Assembly (NCBI GenBank): GCA_030040865.1
Contig: JASHSX010000159.1
Location: forward strand, 1-20,616
Origin: Thermoplasmata archaeon
GTDB lineage: Archaea; Thermoplasmatota; Thermoplasmata; Lutacidiplasmatales; UBA184
Reading direction: 5' to 3'
Length of the DNA stretch: 20,616 bases
Under the pieces are notes generated by a model that was not told where the DNA came from, ran no database searches, and was given only the letters and a program-made list of their open reading frames with translations. This document shows positions 1 to 6,938 of the stretch, in pieces (the first letter of the stretch is position 1; each line of letters opens with the position of its first letter). Position numbers and translations under genes: made by a program.

Positions 1-1421
1 CGCTCCGCGCCGGAGCGATCGTCGTCCAGGTGAGCCCGCTCTACCTCGGGCAGGATCTCGCCCGACTGCTGACCGACGCGCGCCCGAAGGTCGTGGTCAC
101 CCTCGAGATCGTCTACCCGCACCTCGCGAAGATCCGGACCGAGGCGCCGGTGCCCGTCGTCTTCGTGGCCCGGTTGCGGGAGTTCTACCCGTGGTACCTC
201 CGTCCGTTCGTGAACTCGGTGCTGCGCCGTCAGAAGCTGCCGACCGACTTCCCGAAGGACCCCTGGGTCCGTCCGTTCCAGGAGGCGACGCGCACTCCCG
301 GAACGATCGCCGAGCCGCACCGGGACCCGGCCACGACCGTCGCGCTGTACCAGTACACGGGGGGGACGACCGGCGTTCCGAAGGCGGCGATGCTCTCGCA
401 CCGCAACCTCGTCGCCAACGTCCTCCAGCTCGACGCCTGGGACACCGTGAAACGGGGCGATCTCGAGGTCGCGCTCGCGGCGATCCCCTGCTTCCACATC
501 TACGGGCTCACGGTGGCGCTCCTCCTGCCGCTGCACATGGGCGGGGCGGTCGTGCTGGAGACGAAGCCGGAGATCCGGGAGATCCTGAAGCTCATCGACC
601 GGTACCAGCCCACGCAATTCCCGGGCGTGCCGGCGCTCTACCAGGCGTTCGTGATGCAGCCGGACATCGCCCGGCACCGGATCCGCTCGATCCGTTTTTG
701 CCTGAGCGGCTCGGCGCCGCTCCCGCTCGAGGTCGCTCGCCAGTTCGAGGCGCTGACCGGGGGGAAGATCATCGAGGGGTACGGGCTCAGCGAGACCTCC
801 CCCGCCACCCACGCGAACCCCGTGGACGGCGAGCGGCGCGTCGGCTCGATCGGCCTACCCCTCCCCGACACCGAGCAGCGGGTGGTGGACCTCGAGACCG
901 GCACGAGGGTTCTCGGCACGGACGAGGTCGGCGAATTGAGCGTGAAGGGTCCTCAGGTCATGCTCGGGTACTTCGCCCAGCCGGGCGAAACGGACGCCGT
1001 GCTGCGCGACGGCTGGTTCCGGACCGGAGACATCGCCCGGATCGACGCGGACGGGTACGCATACATCGTCGATCGGAAGAAGGACATGATCGACGTGGGG
1101 GGGTTCAAGGTCTATCCGCGCGAGGTGGAAGAGGTCCTCTACCAGCACCCCGCGGTCCGGGAAGCGGCGGTGGTCGGGATCCCCGACCCGGGTCACGGGG
1201 AGATCGTGAAGGCGTTCGTCGTCCGCAAGCCGGGCGCGAACGTCGGCGCCGAGGAGTTGATCGCGTTCGTCCGGCAGCAGATCGCCCACTACAAGGCGCC
1301 CCGCGCGGTCGAGTTCCGGGACGCACTGCCGAGGAGCGGAGTGCAGAAGGTGCTCCGGCGGGTCCTCCGCGACGAGGCGACGGGTGCCTCCGGGGCCGGC
1401 CCTACAGTCCCCGCGCGATGA
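1..1421 (+). CDS. Long-chain acyl-CoA synthetase (AMP-forming), 5' end cut by window
   Basis: Activates a fatty acid with ATP and CoA to acyl-CoA, the entry step of beta-oxidation. The reading frame is open from base 3 and already reads family-like sequence (LRAGAIVVQVSPLYLGQDL), so the GTG at 30 is internal and the true start lies left of the window. Counting from that GTG: P-loop TGGTTGVPK at 110-118, YGLSETSP at 251-258, GWFRTGD at 328-334, hinge and A8 region DRKKDMIDVGGFK at 348-360, and the C-terminal catalytic lysine at 440 in LPRSGVQKVLRR. The residue before that lysine is Gln where Gly is usual. The visible 463 residues lack roughly the first 100 of a family member of about 560. Its last 20 bp overlap the end of the opposing acyl-CoA dehydrogenase gene. 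Substrate chain length cannot be read from sequence. Confidence 0.93.
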   Translation, partial: LRAGAIVVQVSPLYLGQDLARLLTDARPKVVVTLEIVYPHLAKIRTEAPVPVVFVARLREFYPWYLRPFVNSVLRRQKLPTDFPKDPWVRPFQEATRTPGTIAEPHRDPATTVALYQYTGGTTGVPKAAMLSHRNLVANVLQLDAWDTVKRGDLEVALAAIPCFHIYGLTVALLLPLHMGGAVVLETKPEIREILKLIDRYQPTQFPGVPALYQAFVMQPDIARHRIRSIRFCLSGSAPLPLEVARQFEALTGGKIIEGYGLSETSPATHANPVDGERRVGSIGLPLPDTEQRVVDLETGTRVLGTDEVGELSVKGPQVMLGYFAQPGETDAVLRDGWFRTGDIARIDADGYAYIVDRKKDMIDVGGFKVYPREVEEVLYQHPAVREAAVVGIPDPGHGEIVKAFVVRKPGANVGAEELIAFVRQQIAHYKAPRAVEFRDALPRSGVQKVLRRVLRDEATGASGAGPTVPAR

Positions 1422-2595
1422 GGTCGCGCGAGATCACGAGCCGCTGGATCTCGTTGGTCCCCTCGAAGATCTCGCTGATGCGGGCGTCGCGGTAGGCGCG
1501 CTCGATCGGGGTCCCGCGGATGTAGCCGAGCCCCCCGTGGATCTGGAGGGCCTCGTCGATGACGTCGGACGCCCACTCGGAGGCGAGGCACTTCACCGTG
1601 GCGGCCTCGCGGGTCTTCTCGAGTCGCTCGAGGTGGCTCCACTTCGAGGGGTCGGTCCCCATCCGGTCCTGGTGCGCCGCCGCCTGGTAGACCATCAGCC
1701 GGAGGGCATGGACCAGCATCGCCATGTCGGCGAGCTTGAACTGGATCACTTCGTACTCGCTGATCGGCAGGCCGAACTGGGTCCGGTTCTTCGCGAAATC
1801 GAGCGCGGCCGAGCAGGCGGCCTGCATGCCGCCCAGGCTTGCGGCCCCGAGAGAGACACGCCCCACGTCGAGCGCGGTCATCGCGACGTGGAACCCCTTT
1901 CCCACCTCGCCGAGCACCCGCTCCGGACCGAGCTCTACGTGGTCGAGGATCAGCTCGGCGGTGGAGGTGCCGTGGAGGCCCATCTTCTTCTCCGACCGTC
2001 CGACGCGGAATCCGGGCAGGTTCGAGTCGACGAGGAAGGCGGTCACGCCTCCGTTCGCCCCGCGCTTCACGTCGTTGGCGGCCATCACGACGATCGTGTC
2101 GGCCTCCCGGCCGTTGGAGACGTAGATCTTCGTGCCGGTCAGCTGCCACTTCTCGCCCTGCTTCTCGGCGATGGTATGGACCGCCCCCGAGTCGCTGCCG
2201 GAGCCCGGCTCGGTCAGGCTGAAGGCGAGCAACTTCTCGCCCTTCGCTGCGGGGGTGAGCCACCGGCGTTTCTGCTCTTCCGTCCCGTAGTACAGGAGAG
2301 GGGTCGTGCCCAGGGAGGTGTGGGCCCCGACGATCGTGCCGTGGGAGGCATCGACCTTGCCGAGCTCCTCGAGGAGGATACAGTAGCCGACCTTGCCGAG
2401 ACCGAGTCCCCCGTACTCCTCCGGGACGGGGACGCCGAAGTACCCCTCCTGCTGCATCCGTTGGACGGTCGCGCGGGGGTACTCCTCGCGCTCGTCCATC
2501 TCGGGGACGATCGGCGCCACCTCCTTCTGAAGAAAGGCGCGGACCGCGTCGCGGAACGCCTCCTGGTCCGACGTGAAGGAGAATTCGAACGGCAT
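1402..2595 (-). CDS. Acyl-CoA dehydrogenase 1 (FAD)
   Basis: Flavoenzyme that introduces the trans-2 double bond into acyl-CoA and hands electrons to ETF. It has 397 residues, the normal family length. The N-terminal helical domain spans about 5-120, the beta domain carries the FAD-contact signature FSLTEPGSGSD at 125-135, and the C-terminal helical domain ends in ISEIFEGTNEIQR. The Glu at 378 in FEGT sits where the catalytic base of the medium- and short-chain group lies. ATG starts 3 bp after the stop of the enoyl-CoA hydratase, so the two are surely co-transcribed. No separate TATA box is seen. The 3' end overlaps the convergent acyl-CoA synthetase gene by 20 bp. Substrate (straight, short or branched chain) is not decidable here. 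Confidence 0.95.
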   Translation of the reverse strand: MPFEFSFTSDQEAFRDAVRAFLQKEVAPIVPEMDEREEYPRATVQRMQQEGYFGVPVPEEYGGLGLGKVGYCILLEELGKVDASHGTIVGAHTSLGTTPLLYYGTEEQKRRWLTPAAKGEKLLAFSLTEPGSGSDSGAVHTIAEKQGEKWQLTGTKIYVSNGREADTIVVMAANDVKRGANGGVTAFLVDSNLPGFRVGRSEKKMGLHGTSTAELILDHVELGPERVLGEVGKGFHVAMTALDVGRVSLGAASLGGMQAACSAALDFAKNRTQFGLPISEYEVIQFKLADMAMLVHALRLMVYQAAAHQDRMGTDPSKWSHLERLEKTREAATVKCLASEWASDVIDEALQIHGGLGYIRGTPIERAYRDARISEIFEGTNEIQRLVISRDLIARGL

Positions 2596-2598
2596 CGC

Positions 2599-3384
2599 TC
2601 ACGCCCCCGTGAACTTGGGTGGACGATGCTGCGCGAACGCGAGGATCCCCTCGGGGAGGTCCTGGCTCGGCAGGACCTCCGACGCGAACAGCTCGGTCTC
2701 ACGTTCGATCCCGTCGGCGAGCGAGCGCTCGATGCCCTCGCGGATCGCCCGCTTCGCGGCCTGGACCGCGCGCGGGGCGCGCTGGGCGATCGTGTGGGCC
2801 ATGTCCCGGGCGGCCCGTAGCTCCTGTCCGGCCGGCACGGTCCGGTTGACGAGCCCGATCCGCAGCGCCTCGGCGGCGGAGATCATCGCGCCGGTGAAGA
2901 TGAGCTCCTTCGCCTTCGGTACGCCGACCGTACGAGGGAGACGCTGGGTACCGCCATAGGCGGGCATGAGGCCGTAATTCACCTCGGGCGCACCCAGTTT
3001 CGCGCTCTCTCCGGCGATGCGGAGGTCGCAGGCGAGAGCGAGCTCCAGACCGCCGCCCAGCGCGAGCCCGTTGATCGCGGCGAGGACCGGGGTGCGGAAC
3101 TCCGCGATCCGCCGGAACAGCGCGTGGCCCTCGCGCACGACCTCGGGCGCCTTCGCGAGGTCGAGCGTGGCCATCTCCTTGAGGTCGGCACCCGCGCTGA
3201 AATACTGGCCGTCCCCCGTGAGGATGACCGCTCGCGCTCGAGCGTCGTTCTCGAGTTCGCCGAACTGGCGAGCGAGGTCCGCGAGTACTCCCGTGCTGAG
3301 CGCGTTGACGGGCGGGTTGCGGAGCACCAGCAGTTCCACGCCGTCCTCTTCGCTCTTCCGGGTGACCCGCTCGGGCTCGACCAT
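2599..3384 (-). CDS. Enoyl-CoA hydratase (crotonase family)
   Basis: Hydrates trans-2-enoyl-CoA to 3-hydroxyacyl-CoA, the step after the dehydrogenase. It has 261 residues from the ATG at 3384. The oxyanion-hole motif SAGADLKE is at 63-70 and the second one, NGLALGGGLELALACD, at 105-120. Both glutamates of true hydratases are present: E114, and E134 in GAPEV, matching the E144/E164 pair of the rat enzyme. This argues for hydratase rather than an isomerase or dehalogenase relative. A longer frame opens at a GTG at 3438, but the TATA-like box at 3423-3431 lies inside that extension, so I chose the ATG. First gene of a two-gene operon with acyl-CoA dehydrogenase 1; the tandem-HTH regulator gene ends 91 bp upstream on the same strand. 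Confidence 0.93.
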   Translation of the reverse strand: MVEPERVTRKSEEDGVELLVLRNPPVNALSTGVLADLARQFGELENDARARAVILTGDGQYFSAGADLKEMATLDLAKAPEVVREGHALFRRIAEFRTPVLAAINGLALGGGLELALACDLRIAGESAKLGAPEVNYGLMPAYGGTQRLPRTVGVPKAKELIFTGAMISAAEALRIGLVNRTVPAGQELRAARDMAHTIAQRAPRAVQAAKRAIREGIERSLADGIERETELFASEVLPSQDLPEGILAFAQHRPPKFTGA

Positions 3385-3422
3385 GCGTGCTCGCCCCGAG
3401 CGCGCCGACGCTCCTGCGGCCT

Positions 3423-3431
3423 CATAATACA
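3423..3431 (-). promoter_or_regulatory. TATA-like box for hydratase/dehydrogenase operon
   Basis: Minus-strand TGTATTATG, the only AT-rich patch in the 91-bp gap before the hydratase gene. It ends 38 nt before the ATG at 3384, predicting a leader of roughly 12-16 nt. It decides against the GTG start at 3438. Confidence 0.55.
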
Positions 3432-3475
3432 GCCGCACGGGGGAAGCGTCCCGACGGCCTTGGCGGGCCGGGGTC

Positions 3476-4435
3476 TCAGCCCCGGGGGCCCAGTCTTCGG
3501 GCGATCCCCTCGTCGAACCACGCCGGATAGGCGACGGACCCGAGCGCGAACGTGCGTCGGACCTGCGTCACCGCCTCGATCTCGAGGGTCTTTTGCACGG
3601 CCCGTTCGAGGGACACCGCGCCTTCGGCGGGGACCAGCCCCAGGACCGGGGGATTCGGCTCGCCCGGGGGGACGCCGAATCCGTCCGCGGCGACCGGGAT
3701 CCAGGAAGGATGGACCGCGAGGAGGTCAGGAAGCAGCCCAGAACGGTCCGCATCGCTCCGGACCGCGAGAGTGAGGAGGGCGAGCGGCATCTCCTCGCTC
3801 CGGGCCCCGAGGGTCCACCAGCACGCCCGCGCGTCGAGCAGGCCGTGCAGCCGCGCCGCCGCGGTCTTCCGGCCGACCTTGACCGCGCTGGAGAAGCCGG
3901 CGACCGTCGAGTCCGGTCGAGCGCGGAACGCCCGGAGGAACCGCCAGTCGAGCGGCGTGAGGGCGCGGCGACACGGCGGGGTCCAGTACGGCAACGGTCC
4001 CCGCACCCGGCCGGCGGGAGAGATCCGCTTCAGGAGAGCGAATCGGCGCTCGGTCGCCGACGGGCTGTCCGAGACGAAGTGCACCCGGATCTTCCGATCC
4101 TCCTCGTCCAAAATGTCCCGGGCGAACGTCACGCCGTCGACCAAGGCGAGCTCCTCGAGGAGTTTTTTCGACTCGGCCGTTCCCCGCACGGGGATCTCCG
4201 CGACCCAGAGGGAGCTCTCGAACAGGGACGGGTTCAGCCACGCCTCGCTCCCTCGCAGGATCCCGCGGGATCGGAGCCGCTCCATACGCGCCCGAACCCC
4301 GGCTTCGCTGAGGCGAACCCGTTCCGCGATCTCCCGAACGCTGATGCGCGGATCGATCACGCGACGCGATCCCCAGAACCGCACCAGCCCGTCCGGTGAC
4401 AGGTACCGGAAGATCGCGTAGTCGAACTCGTCCAA
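3476..4435 (-). CDS. Lrp/AsnC-like regulator with two HTH-sensor units in tandem
   Basis: Probable DNA-binding transcription regulator of 319 residues. Residues 1-60 form an AsnC-type winged helix: an initial DEFDYAIFRYL helix, then SVREIAERVRLSEAGVRARMERLRSRGIL read in two steps at 32-60. Residues about 72-150 look like an alpha/beta sensor domain. A second HTH appears at about 160-203, beginning LTPLDWRFLRAF and ending TAAARLHGLLDARA, followed by a second sensor-like region at about 215-300. Ordinary Lrp proteins have about 150 residues with one of each. The start is a TTG at 4435, 30 nt after the CTTTTG box; the frame stays open far upstream but that part has no coding character. The next gene downstream is the hydratase operon, so acyl-CoA catabolism is a plausible target (inference). 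A TTG at 4468 is an alternative start. Confidence 0.78.
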   Translation of the reverse strand: MDEFDYAIFRYLSPDGLVRFWGSRRVIDPRISVREIAERVRLSEAGVRARMERLRSRGILRGSEAWLNPSLFESSLWVAEIPVRGTAESKKLLEELALVDGVTFARDILDEEDRKIRVHFVSDSPSATERRFALLKRISPAGRVRGPLPYWTPPCRRALTPLDWRFLRAFRARPDSTVAGFSSAVKVGRKTAAARLHGLLDARACWWTLGARSEEMPLALLTLAVRSDADRSGLLPDLLAVHPSWIPVAADGFGVPPGEPNPPVLGLVPAEGAVSLERAVQKTLEIEAVTQVRRTFALGSVAYPAWFDEGIARRLGPRG

Positions 4436-4465
4436 GGTCGCCCGTTCACCGACGAAGGCCCGGGG

Positions 4466-4471
4466 CAAAAG
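4466..4471 (-). promoter_or_regulatory. TATA-like box CTTTTG for the regulator gene
   Basis: Minus-strand GGCTTTTGCC in otherwise GC-only sequence, 30 nt before the TTG at 4435. The same CTTTTG word precedes the genes starting at 15695 and 19874. Confidence 0.5.
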
Positions 4472-4493
4472 CCTGTGGTCGGCACGGGGTCCC

Positions 4494-4515
4494 CCGGGCG
4501 AGACCCCTCGCCCGG
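4494..4515. repeat. Perfect 9-bp inverted repeat (hairpin or operator)
   Basis: Arms CCGGGCGAG and CTCGCCCGG are separated by a 4-base loop ACCC. On the minus strand it lies 38 bp after the small ORF's stop and just before the CTTTTG box of the regulator. It could end the small-ORF transcript as a hairpin, or be a binding site, for instance for the regulator itself. There is no T-tract. Confidence 0.6.
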
Positions 4516-4553
4516 AGGGCTCGGGGCCGGCCGCGGGGCCTGAGCCCCCGCCC

Positions 4554-4841
4554 CTAGGGGGGCGCGCGGCCGGCCGCCGGGAGCCCCGCCACCGGTACGT
4601 CCGTGGACTCGGATGCGGGCCGATCGCGAAGTCGTCGCCGGGTCCGGGCGAGCCCCATCCAGAGCCCATCGAGCCGGTGGGAACGGTCCCCCTCGGGCAC
4701 CCCGGCCCGACACGCCGCGGAAGCCGCGGCGACGTAGAGCGGGTTCTCGCGGGTGTACTCCAGTGCGGCGAATTCCCGGTCCGGGCGCACCCGGGCCGGC
4801 AGGGCGGCCAGCAGGGCGGATTCGGGTCCCATAGCTTCCAT
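4554..4841 (-). CDS. Small protein of unknown function (95 aa)
   Basis: I do not recognise a family. The frame has an ATG start, strong G/C bias in third codon positions and a well-formed Shine-Dalgarno (GAGGAGGG, 5 nt before the ATG), which makes it more credible than the overlapping open frames. The N-terminal 60 residues look like a compact helical domain (ALLAALPARVRPDREFAAL, then a Tyr/Ala-rich stretch); the last 30 are rich in Arg, Pro and Ala and look disordered. There is no signal peptide or membrane segment and the single Cys (in AACRAG) gives no metal motif. It precedes the tandem-HTH regulator on the same strand, but a hairpin and a TATA-like box separate them, so they may be independently transcribed. 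Confidence 0.55.
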   Translation of the reverse strand: MEAMGPESALLAALPARVRPDREFAALEYTRENPLYVAAASAACRAGVPEGDRSHRLDGLWMGLARTRRRLRDRPASESTDVPVAGLPAAGRAPP

Positions 4842-4846
4842 CGGTT

Positions 4847-4854
4847 CCCTCCTC
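4847..4854 (-). promoter_or_regulatory. Strong Shine-Dalgarno for the small ORF
   Basis: Minus-strand GAGGAGGG followed by 5 nt and ATG. This fixes the start of the 95-aa ORF and implies a leadered transcript, unlike most promoters in this window. No convincing TATA box is visible in the 60 bp upstream. Confidence 0.65.
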
Positions 4855-5023
4855 GGGTTCTCCCATCTGGGTAGGAGGCGTGCAAGAAGTCAATCCTGTC
4901 GCCACGAGGTCGGTGGATCCGTTCCCAGGGCCCGGCCCGCGAGGCCGTTTTCGCGGATCGAGTGCGAAAACGGGCGTTCCGTCTCCTCCCCCGATCGGCG
5001 GGGACGAGGGTGCGGGTGCCCAC

Positions 5024-5030
5024 TAAGTAT
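5024..5030 (+). promoter_or_regulatory. TATA-like box for MFS transporter gene
   Basis: TAAGTAT lies 19 nt before the GTG at 5050, at the distance expected for a leaderless mRNA. It supports that GTG over upstream in-frame starts. Confidence 0.5.
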
Positions 5031-5049
5031 CCGTCCGCGTAGTTCGAGC

Positions 5050-6264
5050 GTGGTACGGCGGGAGCTCCTGTCGCTCGCGTTGTACTCCCTGCTCGCGAGC
5101 AACCGGGGCGGCCTCTTCATCGTCTACCTGCCGCTCTACCTCGTCGTCGTCAAGGGGGCGTCGCTCCCGATCGCCCTCACGATCCTCACCCTGGCCTACG
5201 TGCCGGCGAGCCTCATCGGTCCCCTGGTCGGGCGGCTCTCCGATCGTGTCGGTCGCCGACGGCCGTTCCTCCTGGTCGGCGAGGCCGCGGCGTTCCCGTT
5301 GTTCCTCGCGATCAACTTCGCGCCGGGGTACATCCTCGCGGGGGGGCTGTTCATCGCGGCGGAGCTGGCCCTCGCGATCGGCTCGCCGGCGTACAACGCC
5401 TTCGTCGCCGACGTGACCGGGATCGGCGAGCGCGGCGAGGGGTACGGGCTCCTCGCGGCGACCTCGAACGGCGGCGCGGTCGCGGGGTTCGTGCTCGCGG
5501 GCCTGCTCACGTTCTGGTTCGGCCTCACCGCGCTGTTCCCGTTCGTCGTCGCAGTGATGGTCGGGACCCTCTCGGTCGTGATCTTCCTCGTCCCCGACAT
5601 CCGGGTCGGCGAGACCCCACGGCGGAGCCCGCTCCGCGAGATGAAACCGGTGATCACGTTCTCCTTCGCGGTCTCGATCCGCGCGATCGGCAGCGGCGCC
5701 GTCGCGACGTTCTACGGGTACCTTGCCGCGACCCTCGGCGCCAACGACCTTGAGGTCGGGGTGGTCGCGATCGCCGGGCTGCTCACCGGCGCGCTCGTCT
5801 CCCTGCCGCTGGGCCGGATGATCGACCGCCGAGGCGAGATCCGCGGCATCTGGTACGGCACGCTCCTCACCCTCGGGTCGTTCGGGATCTTCATGGTCTC
5901 GACCACGTGGAGCGAAACGATCCCGGCCCAGGCGGTCCGCAACGGCGGCCTCTCGCTGGTCTCGACCGGCATGAGTGCCTGGGTCGCCCGGATGGCGCCC
6001 CCCGGCCACCGGGCCGAGTACCTCGGGACGTTCTCGCTGATCAACTCGTCCCTGTGGAGCGTCGGACCCCTCGTGGGTGCGATCGCGATCGAGTTCTACG
6101 GGTACCTCGGGCTGTTCGTCATGGCGATCGCCACGACCCTGGTGTCGCTCGTCGTCATGGAGGTACTCTACGGCGAGATGGGGATCCGGGCCCGGCTGCG
6201 GCCTCCGGACCGCCCCCTCCCCGACGCGTCGAGTCCGGGGTCCCCCGGGGCGCCCGTCAAATAG
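5050..6264 (+). CDS. Major facilitator superfamily transporter
   Basis: Secondary transporter in the cell membrane, 404 residues and about 12 hydrophobic segments, the usual MFS size. The loop after the second segment carries the MFS motif A as GRLSDRVGRRRPF at 61-73, and the C-terminal half has a matching degenerate copy, GRMIDRRGEIRG. The second half also holds the typical long Ser/Gly-rich helices. The tail after about 375 is polar and Pro-rich. The open frame reaches back to 4753, but its first 99 codons have no transporter character and the TATA-like box at 5024-5030 points to the GTG at 5050. The substrate is unknown; drug or small-metabolite efflux is a common annotation for such proteins. 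Bud32 follows after 20 bp, with its own TATA box across this gene's stop codon. Confidence 0.88.
   Translation: MVRRELLSLALYSLLASNRGGLFIVYLPLYLVVVKGASLPIALTILTLAYVPASLIGPLVGRLSDRVGRRRPFLLVGEAAAFPLFLAINFAPGYILAGGLFIAAELALAIGSPAYNAFVADVTGIGERGEGYGLLAATSNGGAVAGFVLAGLLTFWFGLTALFPFVVAVMVGTLSVVIFLVPDIRVGETPRRSPLREMKPVITFSFAVSIRAIGSGAVATFYGYLAATLGANDLEVGVVAIAGLLTGALVSLPLGRMIDRRGEIRGIWYGTLLTLGSFGIFMVSTTWSETIPAQAVRNGGLSLVSTGMSAWVARMAPPGHRAEYLGTFSLINSSLWSVGPLVGAIAIEFYGYLGLFVMAIATTLVSLVVMEVLYGEMGIRARLRPPDRPLPDASSPGSPGAPVK
6258..6264 (+). promoter_or_regulatory. TATA-like box for bud32, across the MFS stop codon
   Basis: CAAATAG contains the TAG stop of the transporter gene and ends 20 nt before the GTG of bud32. 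The same word and the same 20-nt gap are seen before the aIF1A gene (CAAATACT). Confidence 0.5.
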
Positions 6265-6284
6265 CGAGGGCCGGTCGCCCGGCC

Positions 6285-6938
6285 GTGTCGGAGAGCGGCG
6301 ACGAGGCACCGCCCGTGGCCCGCGGCGCCGAGGCTTCGCTCCGCAAGGTCGACTGGTGGGGTTTCCCCGCCCTGCTCAAGGAGCGCGACGCGAAGGGATA
6401 CCGCCCGAAGGCGCTCGACGAGCGGCTGCGGAAGGAGCGGACCCGGACCGAGGCCCGGCTCCTGGTCGATGCCCGGCGGGCCGGGGTCCGCACGCCCATC
6501 GTCTACGACCTCGATCTCGTGCGGCACCGGCTGATCCTGGAGGAGCTCCCCGGGCCGACGCTCAAGGATCTCCTCGAGGACGGCGCGCTGGCGCCGGAGG
6601 ACCTCGCGACAGCGCTCCGTGGGTTCGGCGTGGCCCTCGGCCGGCTGCACGCCGGCGGGATCTCGCACGGTGACCTCACGAGCTCCAACGTGCTGTACCC
6701 GGACGGACCCCGGGGTCCGCCCGCGCTCGTCGACCTCTCGATGGGTTCCCGGAGCCCCGGGATCGAGGAGCTCGGGATCGACCTCCACCTGGTCGAGGAG
6801 GACGTGCGGGCGCTCCACCCGAAGGCGGAGGCCCTCCTCAAGGCGTTCCTCGAGGGGTACTCCACCGGCAACCCGGCGGGCGCCAAGGATGTCCGGGCCC
6901 GGGCGAAGGCGATCCGCGGACGGGTCCGATACGCCTAG
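6285..6938 (+). CDS. bud32: KEOPS complex kinase/ATPase Bud32
   Basis: Small Rio-like kinase of the KEOPS complex, which works with Kae1 to make t6A at position 37 of tRNAs reading ANN codons. It has 217 residues, close to the usual archaeal size, and is not fused to Kae1 as in some methanogens. Visible motifs: RGAEASL near the N-terminus, the lysine in ALLKERDAKGYRPKALD (K32), EARLL at 56-60, the catalytic loop SHGDLTSSN with D130 and N135, and metal-binding D150 in LVDLSMGS. The family usually reads DFG at that last site; here Phe is Leu and Gly is Ser. The C-terminus RGRVRYA is typical. GTG 6285 is chosen because a TATA-like box lies 20 nt upstream. The TAG stop shares the palindrome CTAG with the stop of the opposing gene. 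Confidence 0.93.
   Translation: MSESGDEAPPVARGAEASLRKVDWWGFPALLKERDAKGYRPKALDERLRKERTRTEARLLVDARRAGVRTPIVYDLDLVRHRLILEELPGPTLKDLLEDGALAPEDLATALRGFGVALGRLHAGGISHGDLTSSNVLYPDGPRGPPALVDLSMGSRSPGIEELGIDLHLVEEDVRALHPKAEALLKAFLEGYSTGNPAGAKDVRARAKAIRGRVRYA

Noticed and set aside
3476..5023. A 515-residue version of the regulator
   Set aside because: The first 196 residues have no coding character, overlap a better small ORF in another frame, and lie upstream of the CTTTTG promoter box.
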